From Caballeronia sp. LZ062 (lineage in GTDB: Bacteria > Pseudomonadota > Gammaproteobacteria > Burkholderiales > Burkholderiaceae), in contig NZ_JARTWB010000002.1 in NCBI RefSeq assembly GCF_031450785.1, positions 124,001 through 188,000 on the forward strand: a DNA stretch of 64,000 nucleotides, in the 5' to 3' direction. Shown here in pieces: positions 1-10,991 of this stretch. Below the pieces are notes generated by a model. That model had not been told where the DNA came from and searched no databases. It saw only the letters and a program-made list of their open reading frames with translations. How positions within the stretch are numbered: the stretch's first letter is position 1; each line of letters opens with the position of its first letter. The position numbers were made by a program, and so were the translations under genes.

Positions 1-134
1 CCCTGGCTGGCCAGATACTTGAGCCGATGACGATTGAGCGCCATCATCGACGTTTCAGAGATGGAGAAAAAACCGGAGAGGAACAGCAGCAGAAAGATGG
101 CGCAGATTTGCGCCCATAAGGGAAGGTTGTCCAC
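1..134 (-). CDS. HlyC/CorC-type transporter, N-terminal fragment
   Basis: This is the first 44 codons of a minus-strand gene that runs off the left edge. Reading from a GTG at 134, the peptide begins VDNLPLWAQICAIF and continues with a hydrophobic segment and the motif FFSISETSMMALNRHRL. That pattern is typical of the first membrane helix of the CNNM/DUF21 domain of CorC/HlyC family inner-membrane proteins, which are linked to divalent cation (Mg/Co) efflux and carry CBS domains further on. The CBS and CorC-HlyC domains lie outside the window. No clear Shine-Dalgarno sequence precedes the GTG, so the start is chosen from the family pattern. Confidence 0.8.
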   Translation of the reverse strand, partial: MDNLPLWAQICAIFLLLFLSGFFSISETSMMALNRHRLKYLASQ

Positions 135-241
135 GCGGTGATCGAGTAGGGGCGGTGATGAAGGGACTATAGCAGACGGCTTTCCCGGGCCGGCGAGGCC
201 CGTCCGCTGGGCTCGTCCGCCAAGGCATCGGCCGAAAAAGA

Positions 242-273
242 AAAAACCCGCATGGCAAACCATGCGGGTTTTT
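242..273 (-). terminator. Rho-independent terminator after tRNA-Pro
   Basis: Perfect 8-bp GC-rich stem CCCGCATG / CATGCGGG with a 6-nt loop, flanked by an A run on the left and a T run on the right, so it can act on both strands. It lies 8 bp beyond the 3' end of the minus-strand tRNA gene. Confidence 0.85.
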
Positions 274-280
274 GCAATTC

Positions 281-357
281 TGGTCGGGGTGAGAGGATTC
301 GAACCTCCGGCCTCTACGTCCCGAACGTAGCGCTCTACCAGGCTAAGCTACACCCCG
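281..357 (-). tRNA. tRNA-Pro (anticodon CGG)
   Basis: On the minus strand the sequence folds as a full cloverleaf. It has a 7-bp acceptor stem CGGGGTG / CACCCCG, an anticodon stem CTACG / CGTAG enclosing the loop TTCGGGA (anticodon CGG), and the T-arm GGAGG-TTCGAAT-CCTCT. The discriminator base is A and CCA is encoded (281-283 on the plus strand is TGG). The gene lies 34 bp after the ispB stop codon in the same direction, so it may be cotranscribed, and it is followed by a strong hairpin terminator. Confidence 0.97.
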
Positions 358-391
358 AATTACTTGGACGCTTTTGGCTAGAAAGTCTCTT

Positions 392-1384
392 TCAAGACTG
401 CCTCGACGTCGAGTAAGAACATAATTCTAGCAAGCTCTCTTTATAAATGGAAGCGGGGAATGAAGAAATTGCGTTCGCCGCCGCCTGCGCTTCTTTGCGC
501 GCGCATTCCAGCGTGTGGTCGAGCGCGCCCGACGTGGTGATCGCCCGGAAGATGGTGTCGAAGCGGTCCGTGCCGCCCTGTTCGATCGCCTCGCGCGCAA
601 GTGCCGCCTGTTCCGGCGTGCCGTGCTCCATCAAATAAATGAGCGGCAGGGTGGGTTTGCCTTCGCGCAGGTCGTCGCCGGCGTTCTTGCCCATGGATTC
701 GGGCGTGCCGGTGTAGTCCAGCCAGTCGTCCATGATCTGGAACGCCGTGCCGATGCGCCGGCCGAATTCCGCCGCCGCCGCTTCCGTGCGCGCGTCCGAA
801 CCCGAGAGCACCGCGCCCAGTTGCGCGGCCGCCTCGAAGAGCTTCGCCGTCTTGTAGCGAATGACCTGCATGTAACGCGCTTCGTCCACGTCCGGGTCGT
901 GCATGTTGAGCAGCTGCAGCACTTCGCCTTCGGAAATGATGTTGGTCGCAACCGACAGGATCTCCATCACGCGCATCTGGCCGACGCTCACCATCATTTC
1001 GAACGAGCGCGAATAGAGAAAATCGCCGACCAACACGCTCGCCGCATTGCCGAACAGCGCATTGGCCGTCTTGCGGCCGCGGCGCAGGTCCGATTCGTCG
1101 ACCACGTCGTCGTGCAAAAGCGTTGCCGTGTGGATGAACTCGACCACGGCGGCCAGTTCATGGCGATGCCCGGTCGTATCGCCCAGTGCGCCCGCCACGA
1201 GCAGCAAGAGCGCCGGGCGCAGCCGCTTGCCGCCCGCGCCGATAATGTACTCGGAAATCTGGTTGATGAGCATCACTTCTGATGCCAGGCGCTGCCGGAT
1301 GACGCGATTGACCTGCTGCATGTCCTCGGCGATCGGGGCAAGCAGTGCGGCGGCGTCGGGGGAGGAAGTGGCGGTGGACGACAT
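392..1384 (-). CDS. ispB: Octaprenyl (polyprenyl) diphosphate synthase
   Basis: A trans-isoprenyl diphosphate synthase of 330 residues. It lengthens farnesyl diphosphate with isopentenyl diphosphate to make the C40 side chain of ubiquinone. Both aspartate-rich Mg-binding motifs are visible: DDVVDE near residues 92-97 and DDWLD near 219-223. GGKRLRP near 52-58 is the IPP/allylic substrate-binding segment. The start chosen is the ATG at 1384 (MSSTATSS). The reading frame continues upstream only through a TTG at 1393. It lies upstream of, and in the same direction as, tRNA-Pro, and is divergent from rplU, with the rplU promoter in between. Confidence 0.95.
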   Translation of the reverse strand: MSSTATSSPDAAALLAPIAEDMQQVNRVIRQRLASEVMLINQISEYIIGAGGKRLRPALLLLVAGALGDTTGHRHELAAVVEFIHTATLLHDDVVDESDLRRGRKTANALFGNAASVLVGDFLYSRSFEMMVSVGQMRVMEILSVATNIISEGEVLQLLNMHDPDVDEARYMQVIRYKTAKLFEAAAQLGAVLSGSDARTEAAAAEFGRRIGTAFQIMDDWLDYTGTPESMGKNAGDDLREGKPTLPLIYLMEHGTPEQAALAREAIEQGGTDRFDTIFRAITTSGALDHTLECARKEAQAAANAISSFPASIYKESLLELCSYSTSRQS

Positions 1385-1536
1385 GATCGGCAAATGAGGT
1401 AATGCGGCGGATTATAAGGCGAATCGGACCCGCGACGAATCACCGGGCGCGTGGAGGCGTCGATCGCGGGCCGCTTTGCGGCGGGGATGACGCGCGGCGG
1501 GCTGTCTGAGCCGCCGCCGCGAAATGTCAATGCCTT

Positions 1537-1565
1537 TTGACGCGGCGTCTAAGCCTATGTATAAT
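1537..1565 (+). promoter_or_regulatory. Sigma-70 promoter for rplU-rpmA
   Basis: A -35 box TTGACG (1537-1542) and a consensus -10 box TATAAT (1560-1565) are separated by 17 bp. The start point would lie near 1572, about 48 nt before the rplU ATG. This is the best-matching promoter in the window. Confidence 0.88.
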
Positions 1566-1619
1566 CTCGTGTTTTCCCCGCGCGGTGCGTGGAAAAACGA
1601 ATTCTGAGTGAGGTTCTCA

Positions 1620-1931
1620 ATGTACGCGGTCATAAAAACCGGCGGCAAGCAGTACAAAGTTGCCGTTGGCGAAAAATTGAAAGTAGAACAGATACCGGCA
1701 GACATTGACGCTGAAATCACGCTCGACCAGGTTCTCGCAGTAGGCGAAGGCGAATCGATTCAGTTCGGTACGCCGCTGGTCAGTGGGGCTTCCGTCAAGG
1801 CTACCGTCGTGTCGCAAGGTCGTCACAAGAAAGTGACCATCTTCAAGATGCGTCGCCGGAAGCACTACCAAAAGCACGCTGGCCATCGCCAGAACTACAC
1901 CGAACTGCGCATCGACGCGATCAACGCTTAA
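1620..1931 (+). CDS. rplU: 50S ribosomal protein L21
   Basis: A 103-residue protein that starts [14 protein letters not shown], the classic L21 N-terminus, and ends with the basic, RNA-binding stretch [16 protein letters not shown]21 binds 23S rRNA in the large subunit. The ATG at 1620 is preferred over the in-frame codon at 1608 because it gives the family-standard N-terminus and has a GTGAGG ribosome-binding stretch just upstream. It is followed 31 bp later by rpmA, the usual L21-L27 operon. Confidence 0.98.
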   Translation: MYAVIKTGGKQYKVAVGEKLKVEQIPADIDAEITLDQVLAVGEGESIQFGTPLVSGASVKATVVSQGRHKKVTIFKMRRRKHYQKHAGHRQNYTELRIDAINA

Positions 1932-1962
1932 GCGTCGCGCAACGGTCAAGGAGCTATAGCAA

Positions 1963-3536
<1,574 letters not shown>

Positions 3537-3585
3537 CGACGCCGCCCGTCATCGCGGGTCGCGACACCGAGGAGAGAAGCGCACG

Positions 3586-4704
3586 ATGCGTTCGGTCATT
3601 GCCGCTGCGAAGCGAATCGTAGTGAAAGTGGGGTCCAGCCTCGTCACCAACGACGGGCGCGGACTGGATCACGCGGCCATCGCCCGGTGGGCGTCGCAGA
3701 TCGCGGCGCTGCGCGAAGAGGGCAAGGAAGTGGTGCTCGTCAGTTCGGGCGCCATCGCCGAAGGCATTCACCGGCTCGGCTGGACTAAGCGGCCGCGTGA
3801 AATCGACGAATTGCAGGCTGCCGCCGCCGTCGGGCAAATGGGCCTCGCGCAAGTCTACGAGAGCAGCTTCGGCGCGCACGGCATCCGCACCGCGCAGATC
3901 CTGCTCACCCACGCCGATCTCGCCGACCGCGAGCGTTATCTCAACGCGCGCTCCACGCTGCTCACGCTGCTGCGTCTGGGCGCGGTGCCGGTCATCAACG
4001 AGAACGACACCGTCATTACCGACGAAATCAAGTTCGGCGACAACGACACGCTCGGCGCGCTCGTCGCGAATCTGATCGAAGGCGACGCGCTCGTCATTCT
4101 CACGGACCAGCGCGGCCTCTTCACCGCCGATCCGCGCAAGGACCCGAACGCGACGCTCGTCGAACAGGCCGATGCCGGCACGCCCGAACTCGAAGCAATG
4201 GCCGGCGGCGCGGGATCGAGCCTCGGCCGCGGCGGCATGCTCACCAAGATTCTCGCGGCCAAGCGCGCCGCGCACAGCGGCGCCAACACGGTGATCGCGA
4301 GCGGCCGCGAGGCCGACGTCCTCACGCGCCTTGCATCGGGCGAGCTAATCGGCACGCAGTTGATCGCGCGCACCGCACGCATGGCCGCGCGCAAGCAGTG
4401 GATGGCGGATCACTTGCAGGTGCGCGGTCACGTCGTGATCGACGATGGCGCCGTGCAGAAGCTCACCGCCGACGGCAAGAGCTTGCTGCCGATCGGCGTG
4501 GTGGATGTGAAGGGCGCGTTCGGTCGCGGCGAAGTGATCGCGTGCGTCAATGACAGCGGCCAGGAAGTTGCGCGCGGCATCACGAATTACAGCAGTGCAG
4601 AGGCGCGGCTGATTCATCGGCGGCCGAGCGCGGAGATCGAAGCCGTGCTCGGTTACATGCTGGAGCCGGAACTCATCCATCGCGACAATCTGGTGCTGGT
4701 CTGA
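3586..4704 (+). CDS. proB: Glutamate 5-kinase
   Basis: A 372-residue enzyme that phosphorylates L-glutamate in the first step of proline synthesis. The amino-acid kinase fold begins with [18 protein letters not shown]. Downstream come [20 protein letters not shown] and the [12 protein letters not shown] segment that contacts the substrates. A C-terminal PUA domain occupies roughly the last 90 residues ([13 protein letters not shown] onward). The ATG at 3586 has an AGGAG site about 11 bp upstream. It lies 49 bp after obgE. The partner proA is not in the window. Confidence 0.97.
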   Translation: MRSVIAAAKRIVVKVGSSLVTNDGRGLDHAAIARWASQIAALREEGKEVVLVSSGAIAEGIHRLGWTKRPREIDELQAAAAVGQMGLAQVYESSFGAHGIRTAQILLTHADLADRERYLNARSTLLTLLRLGAVPVINENDTVITDEIKFGDNDTLGALVANLIEGDALVILTDQRGLFTADPRKDPNATLVEQADAGTPELEAMAGGAGSSLGRGGMLTKILAAKRAAHSGANTVIASGREADVLTRLASGELIGTQLIARTARMAARKQWMADHLQVRGHVVIDDGAVQKLTADGKSLLPIGVVDVKGAFGRGEVIACVNDSGQEVARGITNYSSAEARLIHRRPSAEIEAVLGYMLEPELIHRDNLVLV

Positions 4705-4727
4705 GACACGTTCACCGCCGAATGAAC

Positions 4728-4762
4728 AAAGCCCGCTGAACCGGAAGGTCAGCGGGCTTTTT
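4728..4762. terminator. Bidirectional terminator between proB and the CNP1-like gene
   Basis: Stem AAAGCCCGCTGA / TCAGCGGGCTTT with a 9-11 nt loop. It has T on the right side and A on the left, between two convergent genes, so it can serve both strands. Confidence 0.88.
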
Positions 4763-4779
4763 GCTGTGCGAGCCGGCAA

Positions 4780-5340
4780 TTAACGCAGGTTGATGGACCG
4801 TTGCGTGCGCTCGTACTGGATGTTGTTGACGATCTGCTTCGCGTTGCCGACAGGCAGTTTGCTCGTGCAGAAGTAGTCCTGATACAGCGCGGCCTGATAC
4901 GCGTTCAGTTCGCCGTTTTCGATACGCCGGAAGTCGAACGCGACGCCGCGGTCCCAGCCGGTGCCGTCCTCGTTGATGCTCGCGTAGCGGCGCCATTCAT
5001 ACGTGTCGCAGCGAATGCCTTCGTAGTTGACGTTGCGCGCGCCGCTCGGGCTCGTCGCAACGACGACGTAGCGCACGACGCCGTCATTCCCGACGGAGAG
5101 CGAACTCTTGTCGACCGCGAACGTCAGCGGTGTGTTCTCCGAAACATTGAACGGAAGCAGGTTCGCCGCCTGCGGCAACGGCGGCAGCGTATCGACTTTG
5201 TTCTCGACCCATTCCGTCTTGCGGTCGAGCAGATAGGTGAACACGCCGTCGTCCTGATTGGACGGGCCTTTGGAACTGGAACAGCCGGCGAGCGCGGCGA
5301 GCATGGCGACGAGTACCGCGGATGAGACGATGACTTTCAA
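4780..5340 (-). CDS. CNP1-like family lipoprotein
   Basis: Predicted lipoprotein of about 186 residues with a signal peptide ending in the lipobox LAGC, followed by SSSKGPSN. The body contains WVENKVDTLPPLP and YVVVATSPSGARNVNYEGIRCDTYEWRR, split here as typical of the CNP1-like (cryptic neisserial protein 1) family found in beta-proteobacteria; its molecular role is unknown. The start is uncertain. No ATG lies near the signal peptide, and a TTG at 5340 (LKVIVSSAVLVAML) gives a sensible lipoprotein leader, whereas the longer frame to 5424 would bury the signal sequence. It is convergent with proB. Confidence 0.78.
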   Translation of the reverse strand: MKVIVSSAVLVAMLAALAGCSSSKGPSNQDDGVFTYLLDRKTEWVENKVDTLPPLPQAANLLPFNVSENTPLTFAVDKSSLSVGNDGVVRYVVVATSPSGARNVNYEGIRCDTYEWRRYASINEDGTGWDRGVAFDFRRIENGELNAYQAALYQDYFCTSKLPVGNAKQIVNNIQYERTQRSINLR

Positions 5341-5482
5341 TTCGATGTTCCCGAATAACGGATGCGCGGACGGCGAAACGCCCGGCGCGTCGAGCAGTGC
5401 TCGCTGCGCCGGGCTTACCAACATGCCGAGTGTCAGATTGAACGAAGAACCGCCGCGCTCGATTGCAAAACCGAACGCGATT

Positions 5483-6133
5483 TCAGTCGCACGATGACCG
5501 CCGCGCGATGATCCGCACTTCTTCGCTGACCGTACATTCTGCCTGAACCGCGGCGCCGGCGGCGGTTACGGCAGGTGTCTCGATCGTCATGGTCTGAATG
5601 ACGCGCGGATAACGCGGCCCATGATGCGCGGCGCGCTCACCGCGTTCGCCACGAGTATTGGTTCGCCGCAAAAAGCGGGAAAGCTCGGTGAGAGCCAGTT
5701 GATAAACGTCGCGCTTGAACTCGATGACCGCGTCCAGCGGCACCCAGTATTCGTTCCAGCGCCAGGCATCGAATTCCGGATGGTCCGTCGCGCGCAGGCA
5801 AATGTCGCAGTCGCGCCCGACCATGCGCAGCAGAAACCAAATCTGTTTCTGACCGCGATAATGACCGCGCACTTCGCGCTTGATGAACTTATCCGGCACC
5901 TCATAACGCAGCCAGTCGCGCGTGCGACCGACAACTTTCACGTGCTCAGGAAGCAGGCCGGTTTCTTCGTGTAACTCCCGATACATTGCTTGCACGGGGG
6001 TCTCGCCGTACTTGATGCCCCCTTGCGGAAACTGCCAGGAATGTTCACGCAGCCGCTTGCCCCAAAACACTTCGTTGCGCGCGTTCAAGAGGATGATGCC
6101 GACGTTCGGGCGAAAGCCTTCACGATCCAGCAT
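5483..6133 (-). CDS. rppH: RNA pyrophosphohydrolase (Nudix)
   Basis: A 216-residue Nudix hydrolase that removes pyrophosphate from the 5' end of mRNAs and so starts their decay. It begins [17 protein letters not shown]. The Nudix box runs from G39 to about residue 61, with core REL-EE-TG inside [17 protein letters not shown]. The segment [11 protein letters not shown] is typical of RppH. The tail after about residue 160 is longer than the E. coli enzyme and of low complexity, as in other Burkholderiaceae. The ATG at 6133 follows an AAGGTGG site. It is divergent from proS. Confidence 0.94.
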   Translation of the reverse strand: MLDREGFRPNVGIILLNARNEVFWGKRLREHSWQFPQGGIKYGETPVQAMYRELHEETGLLPEHVKVVGRTRDWLRYEVPDKFIKREVRGHYRGQKQIWFLLRMVGRDCDICLRATDHPEFDAWRWNEYWVPLDAVIEFKRDVYQLALTELSRFLRRTNTRGERGERAAHHGPRYPRVIQTMTIETPAVTAAGAAVQAECTVSEEVRIIARRSSCD

Positions 6134-6448
6134 ACAACCACCTTCGAATCCTTTAAAATTGCTTTGATTATAAACAGATAACGGCCCCGGCGCATCCGTT
6201 CGAACCCGTGTCGGAGCCCCAATTTCGGGGCTCGCGGTGCGCCTTCACGCAAGGAAACTTTGCCAGGCAACGCGGAAGTCGGCAGAATCTTCTTTTCCGG
6301 CTTCGTGCAGGGCGGTCGGCCACAAGCGGCGCGCGAGCGTCTCGTTGTGGCCTCGTGCAGAGCCGTCGACCGTTTCGTTGTTCACCCGTTTCGCCAGCCT
6401 TCAACCACATGGTTTCGTGGGCGCGCGCCGCTTTTGGAAAATTTCTGA
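6134..6448. other. Spacer between rppH and proS
   Basis: 315 bp between divergent starts. On the minus strand a TATAAT (6172 to 6167) lies suitably for rppH but has no good -35 partner. A GC-rich hairpin (GAGCCCC / GGGGCTC, about 6214-6232) lies in the proS leader. No gene or T-box feature is recognisable. Confidence 0.5.
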
Positions 6449-8185
6449 ATGAAAGCATCCCGTTTCTTCATCGGCACCCTGAAGGAAGCTCCCGCCGACG
6501 CCGAGATCGTCAGCCACAAGCTGATGATGCGCGCCGGTATGATCCGCCGCGTCGCGGGCGGTATCTACGATTACATGCCGATCGGCCTGCGCTCCATCCG
6601 CAAGGTCGAAGCCATCGTGCGTGAAGAGATGAACCGGGCGGGCGCGCTCGAACTGCTCATGCCGGCCGTGCAGCCGGCCGAGTTGTGGCAGGAATCGGGA
6701 CGCTGGGAACAGTACGGCCCGGAACTGCTGCGCATCAAAGACCGTCACGAGCGCGATTTCGTCGTCGGACCGACGCACGAGGAAGTGGTCACGGACATCG
6801 CGCGGCGCGAGATCAAGAGCTATCGCCAGCTGCCGGTCAACTTCTATCAGATCCAGACGAAGTTCCGCGACGAGATTCGACCGCGCTTCGGCGTCATGCG
6901 CGGCCGCGAGTTCATCATGAAGGACGCCTATTCCTTCGATAAGGACACGGCGGGCCTCGCCGAGTCGTACAAGAAAATGTACGACGCCTACGTGCGCATC
7001 TTCACGCGCATCGGGCTGGAGTTCCGCGCGGTGGCGGCGGACAACGGCTCGATCGGCGGCAGCGGATCGCACGAATTTCACGTCATCGCGGAAACGGGCG
7101 AAGACGATATCGCGTATTGCCCGACATCCGACTTCGCGGCGAACGTGGAAGCGGCGGACGCATTGCCGCTGATCGCCGAGCGCGCCGCGCCCGCCGAGGA
7201 GATGAAGAAGACGCCGACGCCCGGCGCGGCCAAGTGCGAAGCCGTCGCGCACTTGCTGAACATCCCGCTCGAACGCACCATCAAGTCGATCATTCTCGCG
7301 ACCGACAACGAAGGCGCCGAGCCGACCATTTGGCTCTTGATGCTGCGCGGCGATCATTCGCTGAACGACATCAAGGTGAGCAAGCTGCCGGGCTTGAAAG
7401 GCTACCGCTTTGCGACGGAAGCCGAGATCGTCGAATGGTTCGGCACGCCGCCGGGCTATCTCGGTCCTATCGCCACGAAGAAGCCGGTGCGCGTGTTCGC
7501 GGATCGCACGGTCGCGAACATGAGCGATTTTGTGGTCGGCTCGAACGAGGTCGACTACCACACCACCGGCGTGAACTGGGGCCGCGATCTGCCGGAGCCG
7601 GAAGTCGCAGATATCCGTAATGTCGTCGCGGGCGATCCCTCGCCGGATGGCCGTGGCACGCTGGAAATCTGCCGCGGCATTGAAGTGGGGCACGTGTTCC
7701 AGCTTGGCACGAAGTATTCGGATTCGATGGGCGCGACGTTCCTCGACGAAAACGGCAAGCCCGCGCCGATGCAGATGGGCTGCTACGGCATCGGCGTGAC
7801 GCGGGTGCTGGGCGCGGCTATCGAACAGAATTTCGATGACAAGGGCATCATTTGGCCGGAAGCGATCGCGCCGTTCGAAGTCGTGATCTGCCCGATGGGC
7901 TACGACCGCAGCGACGCCGTGCGTGAACAGGCCGACAAGCTGTACGCGACGCTGCAGGACGCGGGCATCGACGTGATTCTCGACGATCGCGGCGAGCGCC
8001 CTGGCGTGATGTTCGCGGATTGGGAGCTGATCGGCGTGCCGCATCGCATTGTGATCGGCGATCGCGGGCTGAAGGAAGGCAAGCTCGAATATCAGGCGCG
8101 GCGTGATGCCGAAGCCTCGCTGCTGCCGGTGGAAGAGGCGGCGGGCGTCGTGACGGCGAAGATTCGGGCCGCGCTCGGGAAGTAA
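6449..8185 (+). CDS. proS: Prolyl-tRNA synthetase
   Basis: A 578-residue bacterial-type class II synthetase that charges tRNA-Pro. The N-terminus [19 protein letters not shown] is typical. Motif 2 features ([24 protein letters not shown], split) follow, then the inserted editing domain from about residue 230 to 400 ([19 protein letters not shown], split), motif 3 [13 protein letters not shown], and the anticodon-binding domain at the C-terminus with [15 protein letters not shown]. The length is standard. The stop codon abuts the marC start with no gap, indicating translational coupling. Confidence 0.98.
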   Translation: MKASRFFIGTLKEAPADAEIVSHKLMMRAGMIRRVAGGIYDYMPIGLRSIRKVEAIVREEMNRAGALELLMPAVQPAELWQESGRWEQYGPELLRIKDRHERDFVVGPTHEEVVTDIARREIKSYRQLPVNFYQIQTKFRDEIRPRFGVMRGREFIMKDAYSFDKDTAGLAESYKKMYDAYVRIFTRIGLEFRAVAADNGSIGGSGSHEFHVIAETGEDDIAYCPTSDFAANVEAADALPLIAERAAPAEEMKKTPTPGAAKCEAVAHLLNIPLERTIKSIILATDNEGAEPTIWLLMLRGDHSLNDIKVSKLPGLKGYRFATEAEIVEWFGTPPGYLGPIATKKPVRVFADRTVANMSDFVVGSNEVDYHTTGVNWGRDLPEPEVADIRNVVAGDPSPDGRGTLEICRGIEVGHVFQLGTKYSDSMGATFLDENGKPAPMQMGCYGIGVTRVLGAAIEQNFDDKGIIWPEAIAPFEVVICPMGYDRSDAVREQADKLYATLQDAGIDVILDDRGERPGVMFADWELIGVPHRIVIGDRGLKEGKLEYQARRDAEASLLPVEEAAGVVTAKIRAALGK

Positions 8186-8785
8186 ATGCAGTACAACTTC
8201 CTGTCGGCGACGATCCTTCTGCTGCTGATCACCGATCCGCTCGGCAACATTCCGATCTTCATCAACGCGCTGCGCGGTGTCGCCATCGAGCGGCGCCGCG
8301 TGGTGATTCTGCGCGAAGTGGCGATTGCGTTCGGCATTCTGCTCGTCTTCATGCTGGCCGGCGACCGCTTCCTGCGGGCGATGAATCTCACAGATGTGTC
8401 TCTGCGCATCGGCGGCGGAATCGTGCTGTTTCTGATCGCGCTTCGGATGATCTTCCCGCATCCGGATGGCCCGATGGGCGGCGATACGCGCGGCGGCGAA
8501 CCGTTGATCGTGCCGCTCGCGATCCCGGCGCTCGCCGGCCCGTCCGCGCTTGCGACGGTGATGCTGCTGACATCGCAGGCGCCGGGCAAGATGTTCGAAT
8601 GGATCGGCGCGCTGACCGTCACGATGGTCGTCTGCGCGATCGTGCTGATTCTCGCGGAGAAGATTCAGCAATGGCTCGGCGAGCGCGCGGTCACGGCGTT
8701 CGAGCGCTTGATGGGACTCGTGCTTGTCGCAATTTCCGTCGAGATGATTCTCACGGGGATACGCGCTTTCGTGCATCAGTTGTGA
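8186..8785 (+). CDS. MarC family inner-membrane protein
   Basis: A 199-residue polytopic membrane protein with about six hydrophobic segments. It has the family signature TDPLGNIPIFINAL near the N-terminus and PLAIPALAGPSALATVM in the middle. MarC/UPF0056 proteins have no established transport substrate, and early links to multiple antibiotic resistance were not upheld. The ATG directly follows the proS stop codon, so the two are probably one transcript. A terminator overlaps the stop codon. Confidence 0.9.
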   Translation: MQYNFLSATILLLLITDPLGNIPIFINALRGVAIERRRVVILREVAIAFGILLVFMLAGDRFLRAMNLTDVSLRIGGGIVLFLIALRMIFPHPDGPMGGDTRGGEPLIVPLAIPALAGPSALATVMLLTSQAPGKMFEWIGALTVTMVVCAIVLILAEKIQQWLGERAVTAFERLMGLVLVAISVEMILTGIRAFVHQL

Positions 8786-8809
8786 AAAAAGCGGCCGAGG
8801 CCGCTTTTT
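8785..8809. terminator. Bidirectional terminator between marC and hpt
   Basis: Stem AAAAAAGCGGCC / GGCCGCTTTTT with a 2-nt to 4-nt loop. T on the plus-strand side and A on the other let it serve both marC (+) and the convergent gene (-). Confidence 0.85.
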
Positions 8810-8833
8810 CTTTTTCGTCGCGCGTGCAATCGC

Positions 8834-9385
8834 TCACGCCCCTTCCGTCAACGCCCGGATAGTCGGCAGATTCCGCCAGTAACCCTTCGCGTCCATCCCG
8901 CAGCCGAACACGTAACGGTCCGGCACTTCGAAGCCGCAGAAATCCGGGCGCAGCGGCTTCGCTTTCGGGATGAGCTTCTCGCACAGCACCGCCGACAGAA
9001 ACTGCTTCGCGCCCATCGCCATGATGCGGTCGCGGATGGCGGCCATCGTTTCGCCCTCGTCGAGAATGTCGTCGAGCACGAGCACCACGCGATCCTTCAC
9101 CGATTCGGCCGGCGCCACGCGCCACTGCATTTCGCTGCCGCCCTTGATCGCGTTGCGATAGCGCGTCAGATGGATGTAGTCGAATTCGAGCGGGAAATCG
9201 AGGTGCGGCAGCAGCATGCCGGTGAACACGGCCGCGCCGCCCATGACGGAGAGCAGCAACGGGAAGTCGTCCTGCGTCGCGGCCTTGATGTCCGCAGCCA
9301 TGCGTTTGATCGACGCGTCGACCTGATCGGCGCTGACGATCTCTTCGGAGTGGCTGAAAATGTGGAGAGCTTCTTCGCGATTCAT
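8834..9385 (-). CDS. Hypoxanthine-guanine phosphoribosyltransferase
   Basis: A type I phosphoribosyltransferase of about 183 residues for purine salvage, making IMP/GMP from bases and PRPP. The PRPP-binding loop VVLVLDDILDEGETMAAI is clear, with the flexible-loop region LTRYRNAIKGG before it. The start MNREEALHIF at 9385 is chosen from the family length. The frame stays open to 9442, but that extension (MAHAAVFFHTE) looks unrelated to the fold. Neither start has a strong ribosome-binding site. It lies downstream of ffh on the same strand. Confidence 0.9.
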   Translation of the reverse strand: MNREEALHIFSHSEEIVSADQVDASIKRMAADIKAATQDDFPLLLSVMGGAAVFTGMLLPHLDFPLEFDYIHLTRYRNAIKGGSEMQWRVAPAESVKDRVVLVLDDILDEGETMAAIRDRIMAMGAKQFLSAVLCEKLIPKAKPLRPDFCGFEVPDRYVFGCGMDAKGYWRNLPTIRALTEGA

Positions 9386-9446
9386 AGAGGCAGGCGGGAA
9401 AGACGACGACTCAGTGTGGAAAAAAACGGCGGCGTGCGCCATATGA

Positions 9447-9490
9447 TAAACCCGCGTTCGTTTCGCGTCGGGCGCAGGAAACGCGGGTTC
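9447..9490 (-). terminator. Weak terminator after ffh
   Basis: Inverted repeat AACCCGCGTT / AAACGCGGGTT with a loop of about 20 nt, followed on the minus strand by a short T-rich stretch TTTATCAT. It is placed just after the ffh stop codon. Confidence 0.5.
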
Positions 9491-9503
9491 GGAATGCGGC
9501 GAA

Positions 9504-10871
9504 TCAGCGCATTCCCGGCATCATGCCCTTCATGCCGCGCATCATCTTTTGCAGGTTGCCGCCTTTGAGCTTCTTCATCATGCCGCGCATCTGCTCGTAC
9601 TGATTCAGCATGCGGTTGACTTCCTGCACGTGCACGCCCGCGCCCGCGGCGATGCGGCGCTTGCGTGCCGCCTTGATCAGTTCGGGCTTCGCGCGCTCCT
9701 GAAGCGTCATCGAATTGATGATGCCCTCCATGCGGCGCATCTGCTTCTCGGCGTTGTTCATGTCCGCGCCTTGCGCCGCCTGTTGGAACTGCGCGGGCAG
9801 CTTGTCCATCAGCGACGACAGCCCGCCCATCTTCTTCATCTGCGAGAGTTGCGCCTTGAAGTCGTTCAGGTCGAAGTCGCCGCCTTTCTTGACCTTGTCG
9901 GCGAGCTTCTGCGCCGCTTGCGTATCGACGCCGCGTTGCGCTTCCTCGACGAGCGCGAGAATGTCGCCCATGCCGAGAATCCGGTTCGCCATGCGATCCG
10001 GGTGGAAGACTTCGAGGCCGTCGAGCTTTTCGGCGACGCCGACGAACTTGATCGGCTTGCCGGTGACGTGCCGCACCGAAAGCGCCGCGCCGCCGCGCGA
10101 ATCGCCGTCGAGCTTCGTGAGCACGACGCCCGTGAGCGGCAGCGCGTCGTTGAACGCCTTCGCGGTGTTCACGGCGTCCTGGCCGAGCATCGCGTCGACG
10201 ACGAAGAGCGTTTCAGCGGGCTTGAGCAGCGCGTGCAGCTCGCTGATCTCCTTCATCATCGCTTCGTCGATGCCGAGGCGACCGGCCGTATCGACGATCA
10301 CGACATCGTGATAATGGCGCTTCGCCCAATCGATCGCCGCGCGCGCGATGTCCGCGGGCTTCTGATCTGGCTGCGACGGGAAGAAGTCCGCGCCGACCTG
10401 TTCGGTCACCGTTTGCAACTGGCGAATAGCGGCGGGGCGGTACACGTCGACGGAAACCGTCAGCACCTTTTTCTTCTGCTTCTCGCGCAGGATCTTCGCG
10501 AGCTTGCCGGTGGTCGTGGTTTTACCCGCGCCCTGCAAGCCTGCCATGAGAATAACGGCGGGCGGCGTGACCGCGAGGTTCAGCTCGGCGGCCTTGCCCT
10601 CGTAGTCGCCGCCGATCACGGCGGTCAATTCGCGCTGCACGACGCCGACGAGCGCCTGACCCGGCGACAGGCTCGAAAGCACTTCCTCGCCGAGCGCCTT
10701 TTCCTTCACCTTGGCGATGAACTCGCGCACGACGGGCAGCGCCACGTCGGCTTCGAGCAGCGCGAGGCGCACTTCGCGCAGCATCTCCTGCGTGTTGGCC
10801 TCGGTGAGCCGGGCCTCGCCGCGCAGCGTCTTGACGACGCGCGCCATCCGTTGAGTGAGGTTGTCGAGCAT
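9504..10871 (-). CDS. ffh: Signal recognition particle protein Ffh (SRP54)
   Basis: A 455-residue GTPase that binds 4.5S RNA and signal peptides and delivers ribosomes to FtsY. It starts MLDNLTQRMARVVKTLRGEARL (split), the N domain. The NG domain has the P-loop GLQGAGKTTTTGKLA at residues 111-125, DTAGR, and TKLDGDSRGGAALS. The methionine-rich M domain closes with MMRGMKGMMPGMR. The ATG at 10871 gives the standard length. It is divergent from the cytochrome-assembly-like gene at 10992. Confidence 0.98.
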   Translation of the reverse strand: MLDNLTQRMARVVKTLRGEARLTEANTQEMLREVRLALLEADVALPVVREFIAKVKEKALGEEVLSSLSPGQALVGVVQRELTAVIGGDYEGKAAELNLAVTPPAVILMAGLQGAGKTTTTGKLAKILREKQKKKVLTVSVDVYRPAAIRQLQTVTEQVGADFFPSQPDQKPADIARAAIDWAKRHYHDVVIVDTAGRLGIDEAMMKEISELHALLKPAETLFVVDAMLGQDAVNTAKAFNDALPLTGVVLTKLDGDSRGGAALSVRHVTGKPIKFVGVAEKLDGLEVFHPDRMANRILGMGDILALVEEAQRGVDTQAAQKLADKVKKGGDFDLNDFKAQLSQMKKMGGLSSLMDKLPAQFQQAAQGADMNNAEKQMRRMEGIINSMTLQERAKPELIKAARKRRIAAGAGVHVQEVNRMLNQYEQMRGMMKKLKGGNLQKMMRGMKGMMPGMR

Positions 10872-10991
10872 GGGAATGTGAGAGTGCGGCCCTGGTTTCC
10901 GGCGACGCGCAGGCGGTTTCGCGGCGATGCGCCCTACTTCGGCGCAAGGGGGAAGACGTCGCGGCTTCGGGGCCTAGTGTAAACTTCGAAC

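Noticed and set aside
6134..6448. Possible T-box or other riboswitch in the proS leader
   Set aside because: No T-box sequence or specifier stem is seen, and T-boxes are not expected in beta-proteobacteria.
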